Shown: positions 35,498 to 45,519 of the stretch, piece after piece
Numbering within the stretch: the stretch's first letter is position 1
How the letters are laid out: each line of letters starts with the position of its first letter
Origin: an uncultured Psychrobacter sp.
GTDB taxonomy: Bacteria > Pseudomonadota > Gammaproteobacteria > Pseudomonadales > Moraxellaceae
Direction of reading: 5' to 3'
Assembly (NCBI RefSeq): GCF_947500265.1
Contig: NZ_CANMRN010000006.1
Coordinates: 1-64,000 of the forward strand
Length of the DNA stretch: 64,000 bases
Made by a program: the position numbers and the translations under genes
Notes under the pieces: generated by a model
The model's input: only the letters and a program-made list of their open reading frames with translations
Databases searched by the model: none
What the model was told of the DNA's origin: nothing

Positions 35498-36016
35498 TTA
35501 CGCTTCATCGATATCATCAATATCAAGTTGTGACAAAACAGCGATCATTTCTAGTACAACCATCGCAGCTTCAGAGCCTTTGTTGCCCGCTTTAGTACCA
35601 GAGCGCTCGATAGCTTGCTCGATGCTATCAGTAGTGATGATACCGTTAGCAACAGGGATATTATAATCCATTGCCACAGCGCTCAAACCTTTGGCTGACT
35701 CGCTAGCTACAATATCAAAATGCGGCGTGCTGCCACGGATGATTGCACCCAGTGCCACAATCGCGTCAAAGCGATCTGATTCAGCAGCACGTTGGGCCAC
35801 AAGTGGTAGCTCAAATGCGCCAGGCACACGAATAACAGTAATGTTGCTACCCAATACACCATGACGGAGTAGGGCATCGATTGCACCATCAACCAATGAC
35901 TCAACGACAAAACCGTTAAAACGACCGACAACGATACCAATGCGAGCATCAGCGTTTTGATGTAGGTTACCATCGATATGAGTCACGTCGTTGCGCTGCT
36001 GTTGTAAATTCGACAT
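35498..36016 (-). CDS. ribH: 6,7-dimethyl-8-ribityllumazine synthase
   Basis: A 172-residue lumazine synthase, the penultimate step of riboflavin synthesis. Conserved parts are [31 protein letters not shown] (substrate binding), [14 protein letters not shown] with the catalytic His, and [15 protein letters not shown]. The N-terminal 20 residues are a polar leader. It is the first gene of the ribH-nusB-thiL-pgpA group on the minus strand. No FMN riboswitch was seen in the 185 bp upstream. Confidence 0.97.
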   Translation of the reverse strand: MSNLQQQRNDVTHIDGNLHQNADARIGIVVGRFNGFVVESLVDGAIDALLRHGVLGSNITVIRVPGAFELPLVAQRAAESDRFDAIVALGAIIRGSTPHFDIVASESAKGLSAVAMDYNIPVANGIITTDSIEQAIERSGTKAGNKGSEAAMVVLEMIAVLSQLDIDDIDEA

Positions 36017-36201
36017 AAAAAATCCTTTGCTTAATAAGCGTTCAATTGAAATATAGGCGTCAATAAATAGCTAAATAGTCTGATGCGTTCAATCGACTCG
36101 GTCGCCTATTATTTTGGCGTTGCCCTAGTTAATTGAACGAAAATAAATGGTTAGCGCTATGATAGCATTTTTTTGGGTTTTATTTGTATATTACGAGCGT
36201 G

Positions 36202-36984
36202 CTAAAGACGCATCTGTATTCCTTGTGCTGCCATATATTCTTTGGCTTCTTGCACCGTGTACTCACCGAAGTGAAAAATACTGGCGGCAAGTACGGCATC
36301 CACGCCGCCTTCTAGTACGCCTTCTGCTAAATGTTGCAGGTTACCAACGCCGCCTGAGGCGATAACTGGTACATTAACGCGGCTCGTAATTTGCTGCATG
36401 AGCGCCAAGTCGTAGCCTTTTTTGGTGCCATCACCGTCCATCGAGGTGACCAGTAATTCACCAGCGCCCAGCTCAGCCATTTTGCTCGCCCAAGCAATGG
36501 CATCGATCCCCGTTGGTTTACGGCCACCATGGGTGAAAATCTCCCAACGTGGTACGACAATACCATTGACGTTGATATCAGCGACGCGTTTGGCATCGAT
36601 AGCAACGACGATACACTGATTACCAAATTTCTGCGCGGCTTCACCAACGAACTCCGGCGTAAATACGGCTGCTGAGTTAATCGCCACTTTATCCGCGCCA
36701 GCATTGAGCAAATTGCGGATATCAGCGATTTTACGTACGCCGCCGCCAACGGTCAGCGGAACGAATACCGTTTCTGCCATGCGTTCAACAGTATGATAAG
36801 TGGTATCGCGCTCATCATTGGTCGCAGTAATATCCAAAAAAGTAATCTCATCAGCGCCTTGTTCGTTGTAGCGTTTGGCTACTTCAACAGGATCGCCTGC
36901 GTCTTTGATGTCGACAAATTGCACGCCTTTGACCACGCGGCCATTATCAACGTCCAAGCAAGGAATGATACGCTTTGCTAACAT
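36202..36984 (-). CDS. hisF: Imidazole glycerol phosphate synthase subunit HisF
   Basis: A 260-residue TIM-barrel cyclase which, with the glutaminase HisH, makes imidazole glycerol phosphate and AICAR in histidine synthesis. The start [20 protein letters not shown] carries the catalytic Asp11; the second catalytic Asp lies in VAIDAKR (about 130). Phosphate-binding GGG and SGGVGN segments are present. The start at ATG 36984 follows AAGGTGA by about nine bases; a GTG four codons upstream overlaps that ribosome site and is unlikely. HisH and HisA are not in the window, so the pathway is scattered. Confidence 0.97.
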   Translation of the reverse strand: MLAKRIIPCLDVDNGRVVKGVQFVDIKDAGDPVEVAKRYNEQGADEITFLDITATNDERDTTYHTVERMAETVFVPLTVGGGVRKIADIRNLLNAGADKVAINSAAVFTPEFVGEAAQKFGNQCIVVAIDAKRVADINVNGIVVPRWEIFTHGGRKPTGIDAIAWASKMAELGAGELLVTSMDGDGTKKGYDLALMQQITSRVNVPVIASGGVGNLQHLAEGVLEGGVDAVLAASIFHFGEYTVQEAKEYMAAQGIQMRL

Positions 36985-37169
36985 AGGGTCTTTCACCTTA
37001 TAATCAATTCATAGGCGCTAGTCTAGCAAAATCACTGCTATTTCAGGCAGGTTTTCGCAAGATTATTACGCTTTTCACCATAGTTTTATCATGCGCGGTA
37101 CAATTGCTGTCATTACCGCATAAATTTATCCTATTTAACTTCTTATCCAATTGCTATAAGTGAGATGTC

Positions 37170-38333
37170 ATGTCTGTCTATACCCAGTTAACTGATGACC
37201 AGTTTGCCGCCTTTTGCCAAAGCTTTGGCGTGTCTTTTGCCCGTGCGATTCCGATCACTCAAGGTATTAAAAACTCAAACTGGTTTATTCAAACGACTGA
37301 CGATGTAGACGGCACATACTCTTACGTATTTACTTTATTTGAAGAACGTCCGCCTGCTGATATCGAAAAAATGGCCGTTATTCTTAATCAATTAAATGGC
37401 AAGCTACCAGTCGCCGCGCCGCTAGCCGTCATTGAATCAAATGGTTCGCAAACGGATAGCGATGATAAACGCTATGTTATCCATTATGAAGACAAAGCGA
37501 TTACGCTAGTACCATGCTTAGCAGGCTCACATCCGGATCAAACCACGCAAGCAATGTGTCATGATATTGGCGCGGCATTAGCCATGCTGCATGAAACGCT
37601 ACAAGCACTACAACCAAGTGAGCAATATGGCGTGCCTTTGTACCCATGGGCAGATGTGCGCGACCGTGAAATGCAGTTTATGCCAGGTGACGAAGCCAAG
37701 CTGATGAGCGATATCTGGCGCTCTTATTCAGAATTGCCACTGGCAACCTTGCCAAAAGGCCTGTGCCATTTAGATATGTTTGCTGATAATACCCTGTGGA
37801 ACCTACAAAAAGGCGAAGCGCGTTTGACGGGTCTACTAGACTTTACTGAAGTCAGCGTTGAGCATTACGTGATGGATATTGCCATTACTATCAATGATTT
37901 TTGTACCACGTGGGGCGTTGCAGAGCAAGGTGAATCCGTTAACTTTGACCGTAGTAAAATGGCAGCGTTCTTACAAGGTTATGAGTCGATCCGCTCGCTA
38001 AATAACGACGAAAAACGTGCGCTACCTGTTATGCTGGCAAAGGCAGCAGTGATTTTCTGGTTATTACGCCTAAACGTGATTCACTACAATCGTACCGAAG
38101 GTCGTACGGGTGATAACATCATGGTCAAGAACCCTGACTTAATGAAACGTTTGGCCGCTTATCATTGGGCGCATGTTGAAAAGTCGCAAAATACCGTATT
38201 TGTACTACTAAGCAAACCAGATAATCAAATAGTCGGCGTGTTTAGCAGTATTACGCAAGCTGAGCAAGCGCAGGAAACATTAAATAGTAGTGAGTTTGCA
38301 ATCAAAGAATATACGCTAGATCAATTGTCTTAA
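37170..38333 (+). CDS. thrB: Homoserine kinase (ThrB, APH-fold type) with C-terminal extension
   Basis: A 387-residue kinase of the choline/aminoglycoside-kinase fold, the type used as homoserine kinase in pseudomonads and relatives. It phosphorylates homoserine for threonine synthesis. The catalytic loop reads CHLDMFADN (about 207-215) and the metal-binding segment LLDFTEVSVEHYVMDIA follows. An N-terminal lobe QGIKNSNWFIQT binds ATP. Residues from about 335 on (NTVFVLLSKPDNQIVGVF to the end) form a small beta-alpha domain absent from the usual 316-residue enzyme. A DUF2007 gene follows 72 bp downstream. Confidence 0.9.
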   Translation: MSVYTQLTDDQFAAFCQSFGVSFARAIPITQGIKNSNWFIQTTDDVDGTYSYVFTLFEERPPADIEKMAVILNQLNGKLPVAAPLAVIESNGSQTDSDDKRYVIHYEDKAITLVPCLAGSHPDQTTQAMCHDIGAALAMLHETLQALQPSEQYGVPLYPWADVRDREMQFMPGDEAKLMSDIWRSYSELPLATLPKGLCHLDMFADNTLWNLQKGEARLTGLLDFTEVSVEHYVMDIAITINDFCTTWGVAEQGESVNFDRSKMAAFLQGYESIRSLNNDEKRALPVMLAKAAVIFWLLRLNVIHYNRTEGRTGDNIMVKNPDLMKRLAAYHWAHVEKSQNTVFVLLSKPDNQIVGVFSSITQAEQAQETLNSSEFAIKEYTLDQLS

Positions 38334-38405
38334 GCATTGCTGATTCATTTATTCTAGTACCAATGCTAGTACTAATTTTAGTACCGAAACCTTAGAGGCG
38401 ACCCC

Positions 38406-38768
38406 ATGACCGATCAAGTTGATAACTGGCACAAACTGGCGCGCTACGATACCAATATGCAAGGTGAGCTACACGCCAACCTACTACGTAATAACGGCAT
38501 TACCGTGTCCTTGCAGCCGCTTAGCGCTATCCCAGGTATGAACTCGGGTATCGTTCTTTGGGTAGAAAGTACCGATCTGGCAGAAGCTCAGCGCATTTTG
38601 GATACCATCCCAACTGATGGTGCCGCCTTACTGGATGAAATGAGTGATGCTGACTTTGATGCGCTATCTACCGCTCAAAGCAACGCTCCTCAAGGCAACT
38701 CGACAATAAATGATGAACCGAGCATAAACGATGATTTGCTCAATAATAACAATGGCGGTAACGATTAA
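38406..38768 (+). CDS. DUF2007 domain protein
   Basis: A 120-residue soluble protein with a GlnB-like ferredoxin fold of the DUF2007 family (WHKLARYDTNMQGELHANLL, then GIVLWVESTDLAEAQRIL). Such proteins are annotated as putative signal-transducing proteins, without known ligand. The last 40 residues are Asn/Asp/Ser-rich and disordered. It lies between thrB and a glutamine amidotransferase gene whose ATG directly follows its stop codon, so the two are translationally linked. Confidence 0.85.
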   Translation: MTDQVDNWHKLARYDTNMQGELHANLLRNNGITVSLQPLSAIPGMNSGIVLWVESTDLAEAQRILDTIPTDGAALLDEMSDADFDALSTAQSNAPQGNSTINDEPSINDDLLNNNNGGND

Positions 38769-39689
38769 ATGTGTCAACTCTTAGGAATGAACTGTAATAC
38801 CCCAACCGATATTGGTTTTAGCTTTGCAGGGTTTCGCAAGCGCGGCGGGATGACGGACAGTCATGAAGATGGCTTTGGTATTGCCTTTTTTGAGCGCAGC
38901 GAATGCAGCAATAATGATAAAACCAACGATGAGACGGCAAATGACTCAACGGGCTTGCGTTTGTTTCATGACAATCGTCCAAGCCATTTGTCACCAGTCG
39001 CCGATTTGGTCAATAACTACCCAATCAAAGCTATGAATGTCATTGCGCATATTCGTAAAGCGACACAAGGGCAGAACTGTTTGGCCAACACCCATCCATT
39101 CGTCCGTGAAGTATGGGGCGAACAGTGGGTATTTGCGCACAATGGGCAGATGAATAGCGAATTTATCAAACGCTGTCAGCGCTTACAAGACAACGGCAAT
39201 GCCTCACACTGTCAGCCAGTCGGTTCAACTGATTCTGAGATGGCATTCTGTTATTTGGTCAATCGTCTAAAGAGTAGCTTTAAGTCGCGTCCTGATGACA
39301 AAACGCTGTTTAATTTTTTGACCACGCAGTGTCGCTATCTATCGGCCAATGGTCTATTTAATTGCTTAATATCGAATGGCAGGTGGCAACTGGCTTATGC
39401 AGGTAGCTTACTGTTTTATCTCACGCGCAAAGCGCCATTTGGTGAAGCGAAACTCGCTGATGATGATATGGCGATTAACTTTGGTGATGTGACTACAGAT
39501 ACAGATAAAGTCACTATTTTAGTCACCGTGCCATTGACTGAAAACGAGAAGTGGCAGCAGTTGGCGGTCAATGAATGCTTAATCTTTCAAGATGGTGATG
39601 TCATTTATAAAGACAGCCCGAGCCAGCGCAAGTTTTTGACGGTTGATGAAGGGATTGCAATTGCACGAGCCGTTGGAGCGAGTGTTTAG
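38769..39689 (+). CDS. Class II glutamine amidotransferase (YafJ-like)
   Basis: A 306-residue Ntn-hydrolase-type glutaminase. Cys2 (MCQLLGMN) is the catalytic nucleophile exposed after Met removal. DGFGIAFFE, AHIRKATQG and HNGQM are family motifs that bind glutamine. No synthase domain is fused, as in E. coli YafJ; the acceptor of the ammonia is unknown. Its start codon abuts the stop of the DUF2007 gene. A 16-residue Asn/Thr-rich insertion near 44-60 is unusual. Confidence 0.93.
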   Translation: MCQLLGMNCNTPTDIGFSFAGFRKRGGMTDSHEDGFGIAFFERSECSNNDKTNDETANDSTGLRLFHDNRPSHLSPVADLVNNYPIKAMNVIAHIRKATQGQNCLANTHPFVREVWGEQWVFAHNGQMNSEFIKRCQRLQDNGNASHCQPVGSTDSEMAFCYLVNRLKSSFKSRPDDKTLFNFLTTQCRYLSANGLFNCLISNGRWQLAYAGSLLFYLTRKAPFGEAKLADDDMAINFGDVTTDTDKVTILVTVPLTENEKWQQLAVNECLIFQDGDVIYKDSPSQRKFLTVDEGIAIARAVGASV

Positions 39690-39713
39690 GGAACGATAAA
39701 TAACTAAAATTGT

Positions 39714-40304
39714 TTAAATATAACTTCCACAACACCGTTTAAACTTTTCACCCGACCCACAAATGCACGGTTGCTTTTGGCTGACAGTCATCGCAACCGT
39801 CGGGTCTAAGAAATACCAGCGCGCATCTTGATTAGCTTTGCTTTTTACCTTTACGAAAGTAGAAAGTTCATGATGTACCTGTATTTTTTCTGCTAAACCA
39901 CCTGATGTTTCCTCAGCGCTTTTAAAATAAGCTTTAAATTCAACCTGTGCATGACATTTACCCAGCTTTGGCGTGTGCTCTACAATCTCTAGTCCTGCCC
40001 AATCCGTCTCTTTCGCCCAACTTTCAATCGCTACAACATCAAGTAATGCTTGCTGAGCAGGCACTGTGGTCTTGACGATATACGCTGGTTTCACCAATGC
40101 AAAGGCACTATAGCGCGTGCGCATAAGCCGTTCGGCTGTCTCCGCTTTTATACCATCTGCTTTATCAACCTCATCATTATAAAACGCACCATTATAAAAA
40201 GCATCGTGATAAGGCTGGCAGCAGTCTTGATAGGATAGCGGAGCGTCTGTCGTCTCTGTTGTTGGATTGATTTGGCAAGGGCAAGTATCTGGGTAAGGTT
40301 GCAT
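39714..40304 (-). CDS. ychJ: YchJ/UPF0225 family protein with two SEC-C-like zinc motifs
   Basis: A 196-residue protein with a cysteine motif at each end: CPCQINP...YQDCCQPYH at the start and QKQPCICGSGEKFKRCC at the C-terminus. SEC-C motifs bind zinc. Between them is an NTF2-like domain (RLMRTRYSAFALVKPAYIVK, then HHELSTFVK). The architecture is that of YchJ, whose role is unknown. An Asp/Asn-rich insertion near 35-50 is not usual for the family. It converges on the glutamine amidotransferase gene with a 24-bp gap and no clear terminator. Confidence 0.9.
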   Translation of the reverse strand: MQPYPDTCPCQINPTTETTDAPLSYQDCCQPYHDAFYNGAFYNDEVDKADGIKAETAERLMRTRYSAFALVKPAYIVKTTVPAQQALLDVVAIESWAKETDWAGLEIVEHTPKLGKCHAQVEFKAYFKSAEETSGGLAEKIQVHHELSTFVKVKSKANQDARWYFLDPTVAMTVSQKQPCICGSGEKFKRCCGSYI

Positions 40305-40363
40305 GAGTTACTCTACTTTTTGTTTGGGCTTATTCGTTTAGGCTCAGTGGTCTTATGATAACT

Positions 40364-41080
40364 TTATTGCAGCATGCTTTTTATTAATTCTGGCAATATA
40401 CCAACTTTGAGCTGCGCCCATGCAGAAGGGTCACTTAGTCGTGACCAAAACATCTCAAAAGGCGGAGCGGCATATACCAGTAGCGCCAGAATAGTATATA
40501 AGAGCAAATACCACCATTTGTCTTTTGGCTGATAAAACTTCATCGCTGTACCCGATGAGCGCTTCATTTTCATATTGGATAAATTGACGCTATACAGCTC
40601 GTCCAATGACAAATGCACTATCGCGCCACCAAATAAAAACAGCCCATAAAACCAACTGGTCGTCAGTGGTAGGTGCAAGCCATAATAACTTAGGCATGTC
40701 AGACCCAATCCCAGTATTGCCATATACGGCACAGAGTGGATGACGCCGCGATGCACCGTCATAGTAGTAAAAATATGAAAGACGACGTAACGCATAAAAC
40801 CGTAGCCAGCCAGCCACAATACTATCAATGCCAGTAAGCTCAAGTCACTACGCCAATGCATGACCAGCCCAAAGGCAAATATAAACGAGGTGATATTAAA
40901 ACCGAGCTTAATCGGTGTTGAATTATCAGAGTCCAAGTCTGGCAGCAATCCACCGATAGTACCAAGCGCTACGCACACCAAAAATCCCGAATCATCAATC
41001 AATCCAGCTTTATAAACCGTCAAACTCAGTGTGCCGCTGACCATAAATGCGACATTTAAGTGGGTATTAAAATTTGCCAT
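40364..41080 (-). CDS. YdjM-like metal-dependent membrane hydrolase (PF04307)
   Basis: A 238-residue inner-membrane protein with about five hydrophobic segments. NTHLN near the start, GGLLPDLDSDNST (about 43-55) and HRGVIHSVPY (about 110) supply the conserved His and Asp residues of the family, which is related to LexA-regulated YdjM and predicted to be a metal-dependent hydrolase. Substrate is unknown. The start at 41080 has GGATGAG upstream; an ATG three codons earlier (41089) is possible. It is divergent from the DUF3025 gene. Confidence 0.85.
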   Translation of the reverse strand: MANFNTHLNVAFMVSGTLSLTVYKAGLIDDSGFLVCVALGTIGGLLPDLDSDNSTPIKLGFNITSFIFAFGLVMHWRSDLSLLALIVLWLAGYGFMRYVVFHIFTTMTVHRGVIHSVPYMAILGLGLTCLSYYGLHLPLTTSWFYGLFLFGGAIVHLSLDELYSVNLSNMKMKRSSGTAMKFYQPKDKWWYLLLYTILALLVYAAPPFEMFWSRLSDPSAWAQLKVGILPELIKSMLQ

Positions 41081-41206
41081 AAAACTCATTCATCCATAGC
41101 GCTCAAAAAGACCTTTCAAGCGGCGCATCTAGCAGTAAAAAAGCGCACCATGATACCATAGACCGTCCATACGTCTAATAGAGATAGCCTGTAAGAGAGA
41201 GCTTCT

Positions 41207-42286
41207 ATGCCTGCCAGTGATTTACCCGCCACACTTAACTCTGTTACTCATACTAAGCAGCTACCTGTAGTAGAAGGTCAGCTTGATAACAGCTTTGCTG
41301 AGATTGATTGGCAAGCGCCTTGGTTGTCGCATATTACTCAATTGAGTTATATCAGCAACACGATTGAATGCCTTAGTCGCTCGAAATCACAGAGAAATAG
41401 CTTAGATAATTTAGGTAATTTGGGTGATTCAGAAAGTTTGGATAATGTGAAAAGAACAAATAAGCATGATATAAATGCTTCTGACATCAGTACGCCTGAC
41501 ACGATTGCCAAGGTCTTAAAAGCGGCGATGGCGCAGCAGGCTGATCACTTACAACAGCCGTTACCGCATACCAAACCTGCTCATGACCACAGATCTCAAA
41601 CGCTACAGTTTGTCTCTCAAAATGCATTGCCTGAAGGGGAAGCATATGAGCATTTCATCGGTACAACTGGCAACATCCCGACGCGTGATAATTTGCATGA
41701 CTTGTTTAATGGCAGCATTTGGCTGACCTTTCCGAAGACTAAAGCTATGCTCAATTACTACCATATGCTAGAAATCGCCAAACAAGGCATTAGTGAGCGT
41801 CGAGGGCGTGTGCGCGACACTATTACTGTCTTTGATGAGAATGGCGCAGTGCTAGTGACTTCTGATGCTAGTATCGGTGAGGCATTGGTTGATTTTGACT
41901 GGCAGGCAAGTTTGGTGAAGCCGCGTGCTAAATGGGACAACCCAACTCAGCCTGATAACAGCGCTCAAGCCGCAGTTTATATCTTTGGGCATGCACTGCT
42001 TGAGCAGTTGGTACATCCTCGCAAACCTCTATGCGCTCACAGCATTGTCATTCACGTTGCACAAGAATTCTTTACCTTATCATTAGCTGAACGTATGAGT
42101 TATTTGGATGACAAAGTTGCCGAATATATGGATACATTATTATCCAATGATGACGTCAAACCGCGCCAGCTTGCGCCGTTACCGATTTTAGGGGTACCGC
42201 ATTTTTGGGCAGAAAATGCCAATACTGGCTTTTATGAAGACAGCTACGTATTCCGCAATGGACGACGTAAAAAAGACAAAAAGTAA
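41207..42286 (+). CDS. DUF3025 family protein
   Basis: A 359-residue protein. The DUF3025 domain covers about 130-355, with FIGTTGNIPTRDNLHDLFNG, IWLTFPKTKAMLN and the C-terminal LPILGVPHFWAENAN. The family is common in gamma- and betaproteobacteria and its function is unknown. The first 120 residues are variable, with a polar Asn/Leu/Ser-rich stretch near 62-85 that may be disordered. No signal peptide. A short frame behind it (42298-42522) is not convincing. Confidence 0.85.
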   Translation: MPASDLPATLNSVTHTKQLPVVEGQLDNSFAEIDWQAPWLSHITQLSYISNTIECLSRSKSQRNSLDNLGNLGDSESLDNVKRTNKHDINASDISTPDTIAKVLKAAMAQQADHLQQPLPHTKPAHDHRSQTLQFVSQNALPEGEAYEHFIGTTGNIPTRDNLHDLFNGSIWLTFPKTKAMLNYYHMLEIAKQGISERRGRVRDTITVFDENGAVLVTSDASIGEALVDFDWQASLVKPRAKWDNPTQPDNSAQAAVYIFGHALLEQLVHPRKPLCAHSIVIHVAQEFFTLSLAERMSYLDDKVAEYMDTLLSNDDVKPRQLAPLPILGVPHFWAENANTGFYEDSYVFRNGRRKKDKK

Positions 42287-42582
42287 ATAGAAAGATATTG
42301 CTTAAGAATAGCTCGCTAAACCGTTGTTACGTTTACGATTGTGCCACGATTCGACAACGTCCAGACGTTAACAAAGCCTTGTATGTTTGTTATGGTAAAA
42401 GGGAGTTTCTGTTAATCACTACAGATATGATTATCTCTTTTGTTAACACTGACTCATATCAGACAGTTTTGCGAAACTGCGATATTGATTCAAGACAGAT
42501 CAATCATTTATTGAGCCACTAGTCATACATAAACTTATAATAATTTATGTCCAGGATTTATAACAACGATAAGGAAGCTATC

Positions 42583-45420
42583 ATGAGTGATATTTTTGAT
42601 GTAAAAGACACCCTTTCGGTTGCTGGCAAGGAACATGCCTACTACAGCCTGCCAAAGCTTACCGAAACTTATGAGCATATCAAGACACTACCATTTTGTA
42701 TGAAAGTGGTACTAGAAAATCTATTGCGTAACGAAGACGGCGGCCAGTCGGTTGGTAAAAACCATATTGAAGCGGTTGCCAACTGGGATGCAGGGGCTGA
42801 GGCGTCAAAAGAAATCGCCTTTATGCCAGCGCGTGTGGTATTGCAGGATTTTACTGGTGTACCATCAGTAGTCGATTTGGCGGCGATGCGTGATGCAGTG
42901 GTCGAGCTTGGCGGTAAGGCTGAGCAGATCAATCCGTTTATTCCTAGTGAACTGGTCGTCGATCACTCTGTACAGGTCGATGCTTATGGCCGCGAAGATG
43001 CGCTAGATTTGAATGAAAAGATTGAATTTAAGCGTAACAATGAGCGCTATGAATTTTTGCATTGGGGCAAGCAAGCCTTTGAAAACTTCGTCGTGGTACC
43101 GCCAGCGACAGGTATCGTGCATCAGGTCAACCTTGAGTATTTAGCCCGTGTCGTGATGGCAGCGGACGTCGATGGCGAGCTGACAGCTTATCCAGATACG
43201 GTATTTGGTACAGATAGTCATACCACGATGATTAATGGTATCGGTGTACTTGGTTGGGGTGTGGGCGGTATCGAAGCTGAAGCTGCGATGCTAGGTCAGC
43301 CGTCTTCGATGCTGATTCCACAAGTGGTCGGCTTTGAGCTAAAAGGCAAGCTAACTGAAGGCGTCACGGCAACCGATTTGGTACTACGTGTGGTTGAAAT
43401 GCTGCGTGCACATGGTGTGGTAGGTAAGTTCGTCGAGTTTTATGGCGAAGGCTTGCACAGCATGCCGTTAGCGGACCGCGCTACCATTGCCAATATGTCA
43501 CCAGAGTATGGCGCGACTTGTGGTATTTTCCCAATTGATCAAATGGCGATTGATTACCTGCGTCTATCAGGTCGTGACGAAGAGCAGATTGAGCTGGTTG
43601 AAAAATATGCTAAGGCGCAAGGCTTATGGCATGATGCCGATACACCTGCGGCGACTTATTCGAGCAAGCTAGAATTAGATCTATCGTCAGTACAGCCAGC
43701 ACTTGCTGGTCCAAACTTGCCACAGCAGCGTATCAATTTGTCTGATATGCATGAGAAGTTTGGCGAAACGCTAGAAAAAATGACCAAAGATCGCAAGTCA
43801 GAAGTAGAAGGCAAAGTACGCTTTGATCAAGAAGGCGGCGAGCAAGAGCAAGCTGAACACTTGGCAGCTGAACCGAATATCGAAGTTGATACCAGTGATG
43901 ACAATGCAGGTTATGCGCCAGCAAACAATGTCTTCTCAAATGTCAGCATCGATGACAAGCAGCACAAGTTACGAGACGGGTCGGTAGTTATTGCCGCCAT
44001 TACTTCTTGTACCAATACTTCAAACCCAGCAGTAATGATTGGTGCAGGTCTAGTGGCCAAAAAAGCGGCTGCCAAAGGGCTTAAAGCCAAACCTTGGGTT
44101 AAGACATCGCTCGCACCGGGTTCTAAAGTCGTAACCGATTATTTAGAAAAAACCCATCTAATGGATGAGCTAGAAAAAACGGGCTTCTATCTAGTAGGGT
44201 ATGGTTGTACGACTTGTATCGGTAACTCAGGGCCATTATCAGAAGAGATCGAAAAAGGCATTGAAGAAAATGATTTGGTCGCGGCGGCGGTGCTATCTGG
44301 TAACCGTAACTTTGAAGGTCGTATTCACTCACACGTGAAGGCCAGTTACTTGGCATCACCACCATTGGTTGTCGCCTATGCACTAGCTGGTACAGTCGAT
44401 ATCGATCTGACCACTCATCCACTAGGACAGGATCAAGATGGCAATGATGTATTCCTAAAAGATATCTGGCCGACTTCAGAAGAAATTAACGAGTTAATTG
44501 CCAACAATATTGATGCTGATATGTTCCGCAAAAACTATGGCGAAGTATTTGATGGTAGTGCAGCGTGGAACGCGATTAGTTCAGCGGATAGCCAACTATA
44601 TCCATGGGATGAAGGGTCAACTTATATCAAAAACCCACCGTTCTTTGATGGTATGACCATGGAGCCAGAAGGTATCCCTGATATCGAAGGCGCGCGTATT
44701 CTAGGTCTATTTGGTGACTCAATCACCACCGATCATATCTCACCAGCAGGTAATATCGATCCGGCCTCACCAGCAGGTAAGTACTTGCAAGAGCGCGGTG
44801 TGATGGAAGCAGACTTCAATAGCTATGGTTCACGCCGTGGTAACGATGCAGTCATGACCCGTGGTACCTTTGCCAACATCCGTATCAAAAATACCATGAT
44901 GGGCGGTAAAGAAGGTGGCTATACTTATTACTTCAAGGATGACAGCGCTACGCTACAAGATGGCGAAGAAATGCCTATCTATAATGCAGCGATGAAATAT
45001 AAAGAAGACAAGCGTCCGCTCGTGGTACTGGGTGGGGCAGAGTATGGTTCTGGTTCGAGCCGTGACTGGGCAGCTAAAGGTACTATCTTGCTAGGCGTAA
45101 AAGCGGTGTTGACCAGCTCGTTTGAGCGTATTCACCGTTCAAACCTAGTCGGTATGGGTGTGCTGCCATTGACGTTTAAAGACGGTCAAAATGCAGAGAC
45201 CTACAAACTAGATGGTTCTGAAGTGCTGAGCATCACAGGTCTGGACAATGGCGAGAGTAAAACAGCCACGGTTACGGCTACACGTGCTGACGGAACGGCA
45301 GAAACCTTTGAGGTAAATGTCGGTCTACAAACGCCAAAAGAGCGCGAATATGTGCGTCATGGCGGCGTATTGCACTATGTACTACGTCAACTGGCTGCTG
45401 AGAGCAAAGAAGCAGGCTAG
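42583..45420 (+). CDS. acnA: Aconitate hydratase AcnA
   Basis: A 945-residue 4Fe-4S enzyme of the citric acid cycle interconverting citrate and isocitrate. Cluster ligands are the cysteine in SCTNTSNP and the pair in GCTTCIGNSG. The substrate-binding DSHTTMINGIGVLGWGVGG and the C-terminal swivel domain (GDSITTDHISPAGNI, AEYGSGSSRDWAAKG) are complete. Compared with E. coli AcnA (891 residues) there is an acidic insertion of about 40 residues (EGGEQEQAEHLAAEPNIE) before the first cluster motif. The start at 42583 is set by AAGGA nine bases upstream; the upstream in-frame ATG at 42547 has no ribosome site. Confidence 0.97.
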   Translation: MSDIFDVKDTLSVAGKEHAYYSLPKLTETYEHIKTLPFCMKVVLENLLRNEDGGQSVGKNHIEAVANWDAGAEASKEIAFMPARVVLQDFTGVPSVVDLAAMRDAVVELGGKAEQINPFIPSELVVDHSVQVDAYGREDALDLNEKIEFKRNNERYEFLHWGKQAFENFVVVPPATGIVHQVNLEYLARVVMAADVDGELTAYPDTVFGTDSHTTMINGIGVLGWGVGGIEAEAAMLGQPSSMLIPQVVGFELKGKLTEGVTATDLVLRVVEMLRAHGVVGKFVEFYGEGLHSMPLADRATIANMSPEYGATCGIFPIDQMAIDYLRLSGRDEEQIELVEKYAKAQGLWHDADTPAATYSSKLELDLSSVQPALAGPNLPQQRINLSDMHEKFGETLEKMTKDRKSEVEGKVRFDQEGGEQEQAEHLAAEPNIEVDTSDDNAGYAPANNVFSNVSIDDKQHKLRDGSVVIAAITSCTNTSNPAVMIGAGLVAKKAAAKGLKAKPWVKTSLAPGSKVVTDYLEKTHLMDELEKTGFYLVGYGCTTCIGNSGPLSEEIEKGIEENDLVAAAVLSGNRNFEGRIHSHVKASYLASPPLVVAYALAGTVDIDLTTHPLGQDQDGNDVFLKDIWPTSEEINELIANNIDADMFRKNYGEVFDGSAAWNAISSADSQLYPWDEGSTYIKNPPFFDGMTMEPEGIPDIEGARILGLFGDSITTDHISPAGNIDPASPAGKYLQERGVMEADFNSYGSRRGNDAVMTRGTFANIRIKNTMMGGKEGGYTYYFKDDSATLQDGEEMPIYNAAMKYKEDKRPLVVLGGAEYGSGSSRDWAAKGTILLGVKAVLTSSFERIHRSNLVGMGVLPLTFKDGQNAETYKLDGSEVLSITGLDNGESKTATVTATRADGTAETFEVNVGLQTPKEREYVRHGGVLHYVLRQLAAESKEAG

Positions 45421-45441
45421 TAATGTATTAGACTTAGTATG

Positions 45442-45483
45442 AAAAAAGCCCAATCTCCGTCAAAGTAGGGGATTGGGCTTTTC
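45442..45483. terminator. Bidirectional intrinsic terminator
   Basis: AAAAGCCCAATC pairs with GATTGGGCTTTT, with extra G-C pairs inside. It separates acnA (+) from the convergent LysE-type gene (-). Confidence 0.85.
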
Positions 45484-45519
45484 TATGGAAGACGTTTCTT
45501 CTTCCTGTTACTTTACCTT

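Noticed and set aside
42298-42522. 74-codon frame between the DUF3025 gene and acnA
   Set aside because: Starts at TTG without a ribosome site; composition is not convincing. The region more likely holds the acnA promoter.
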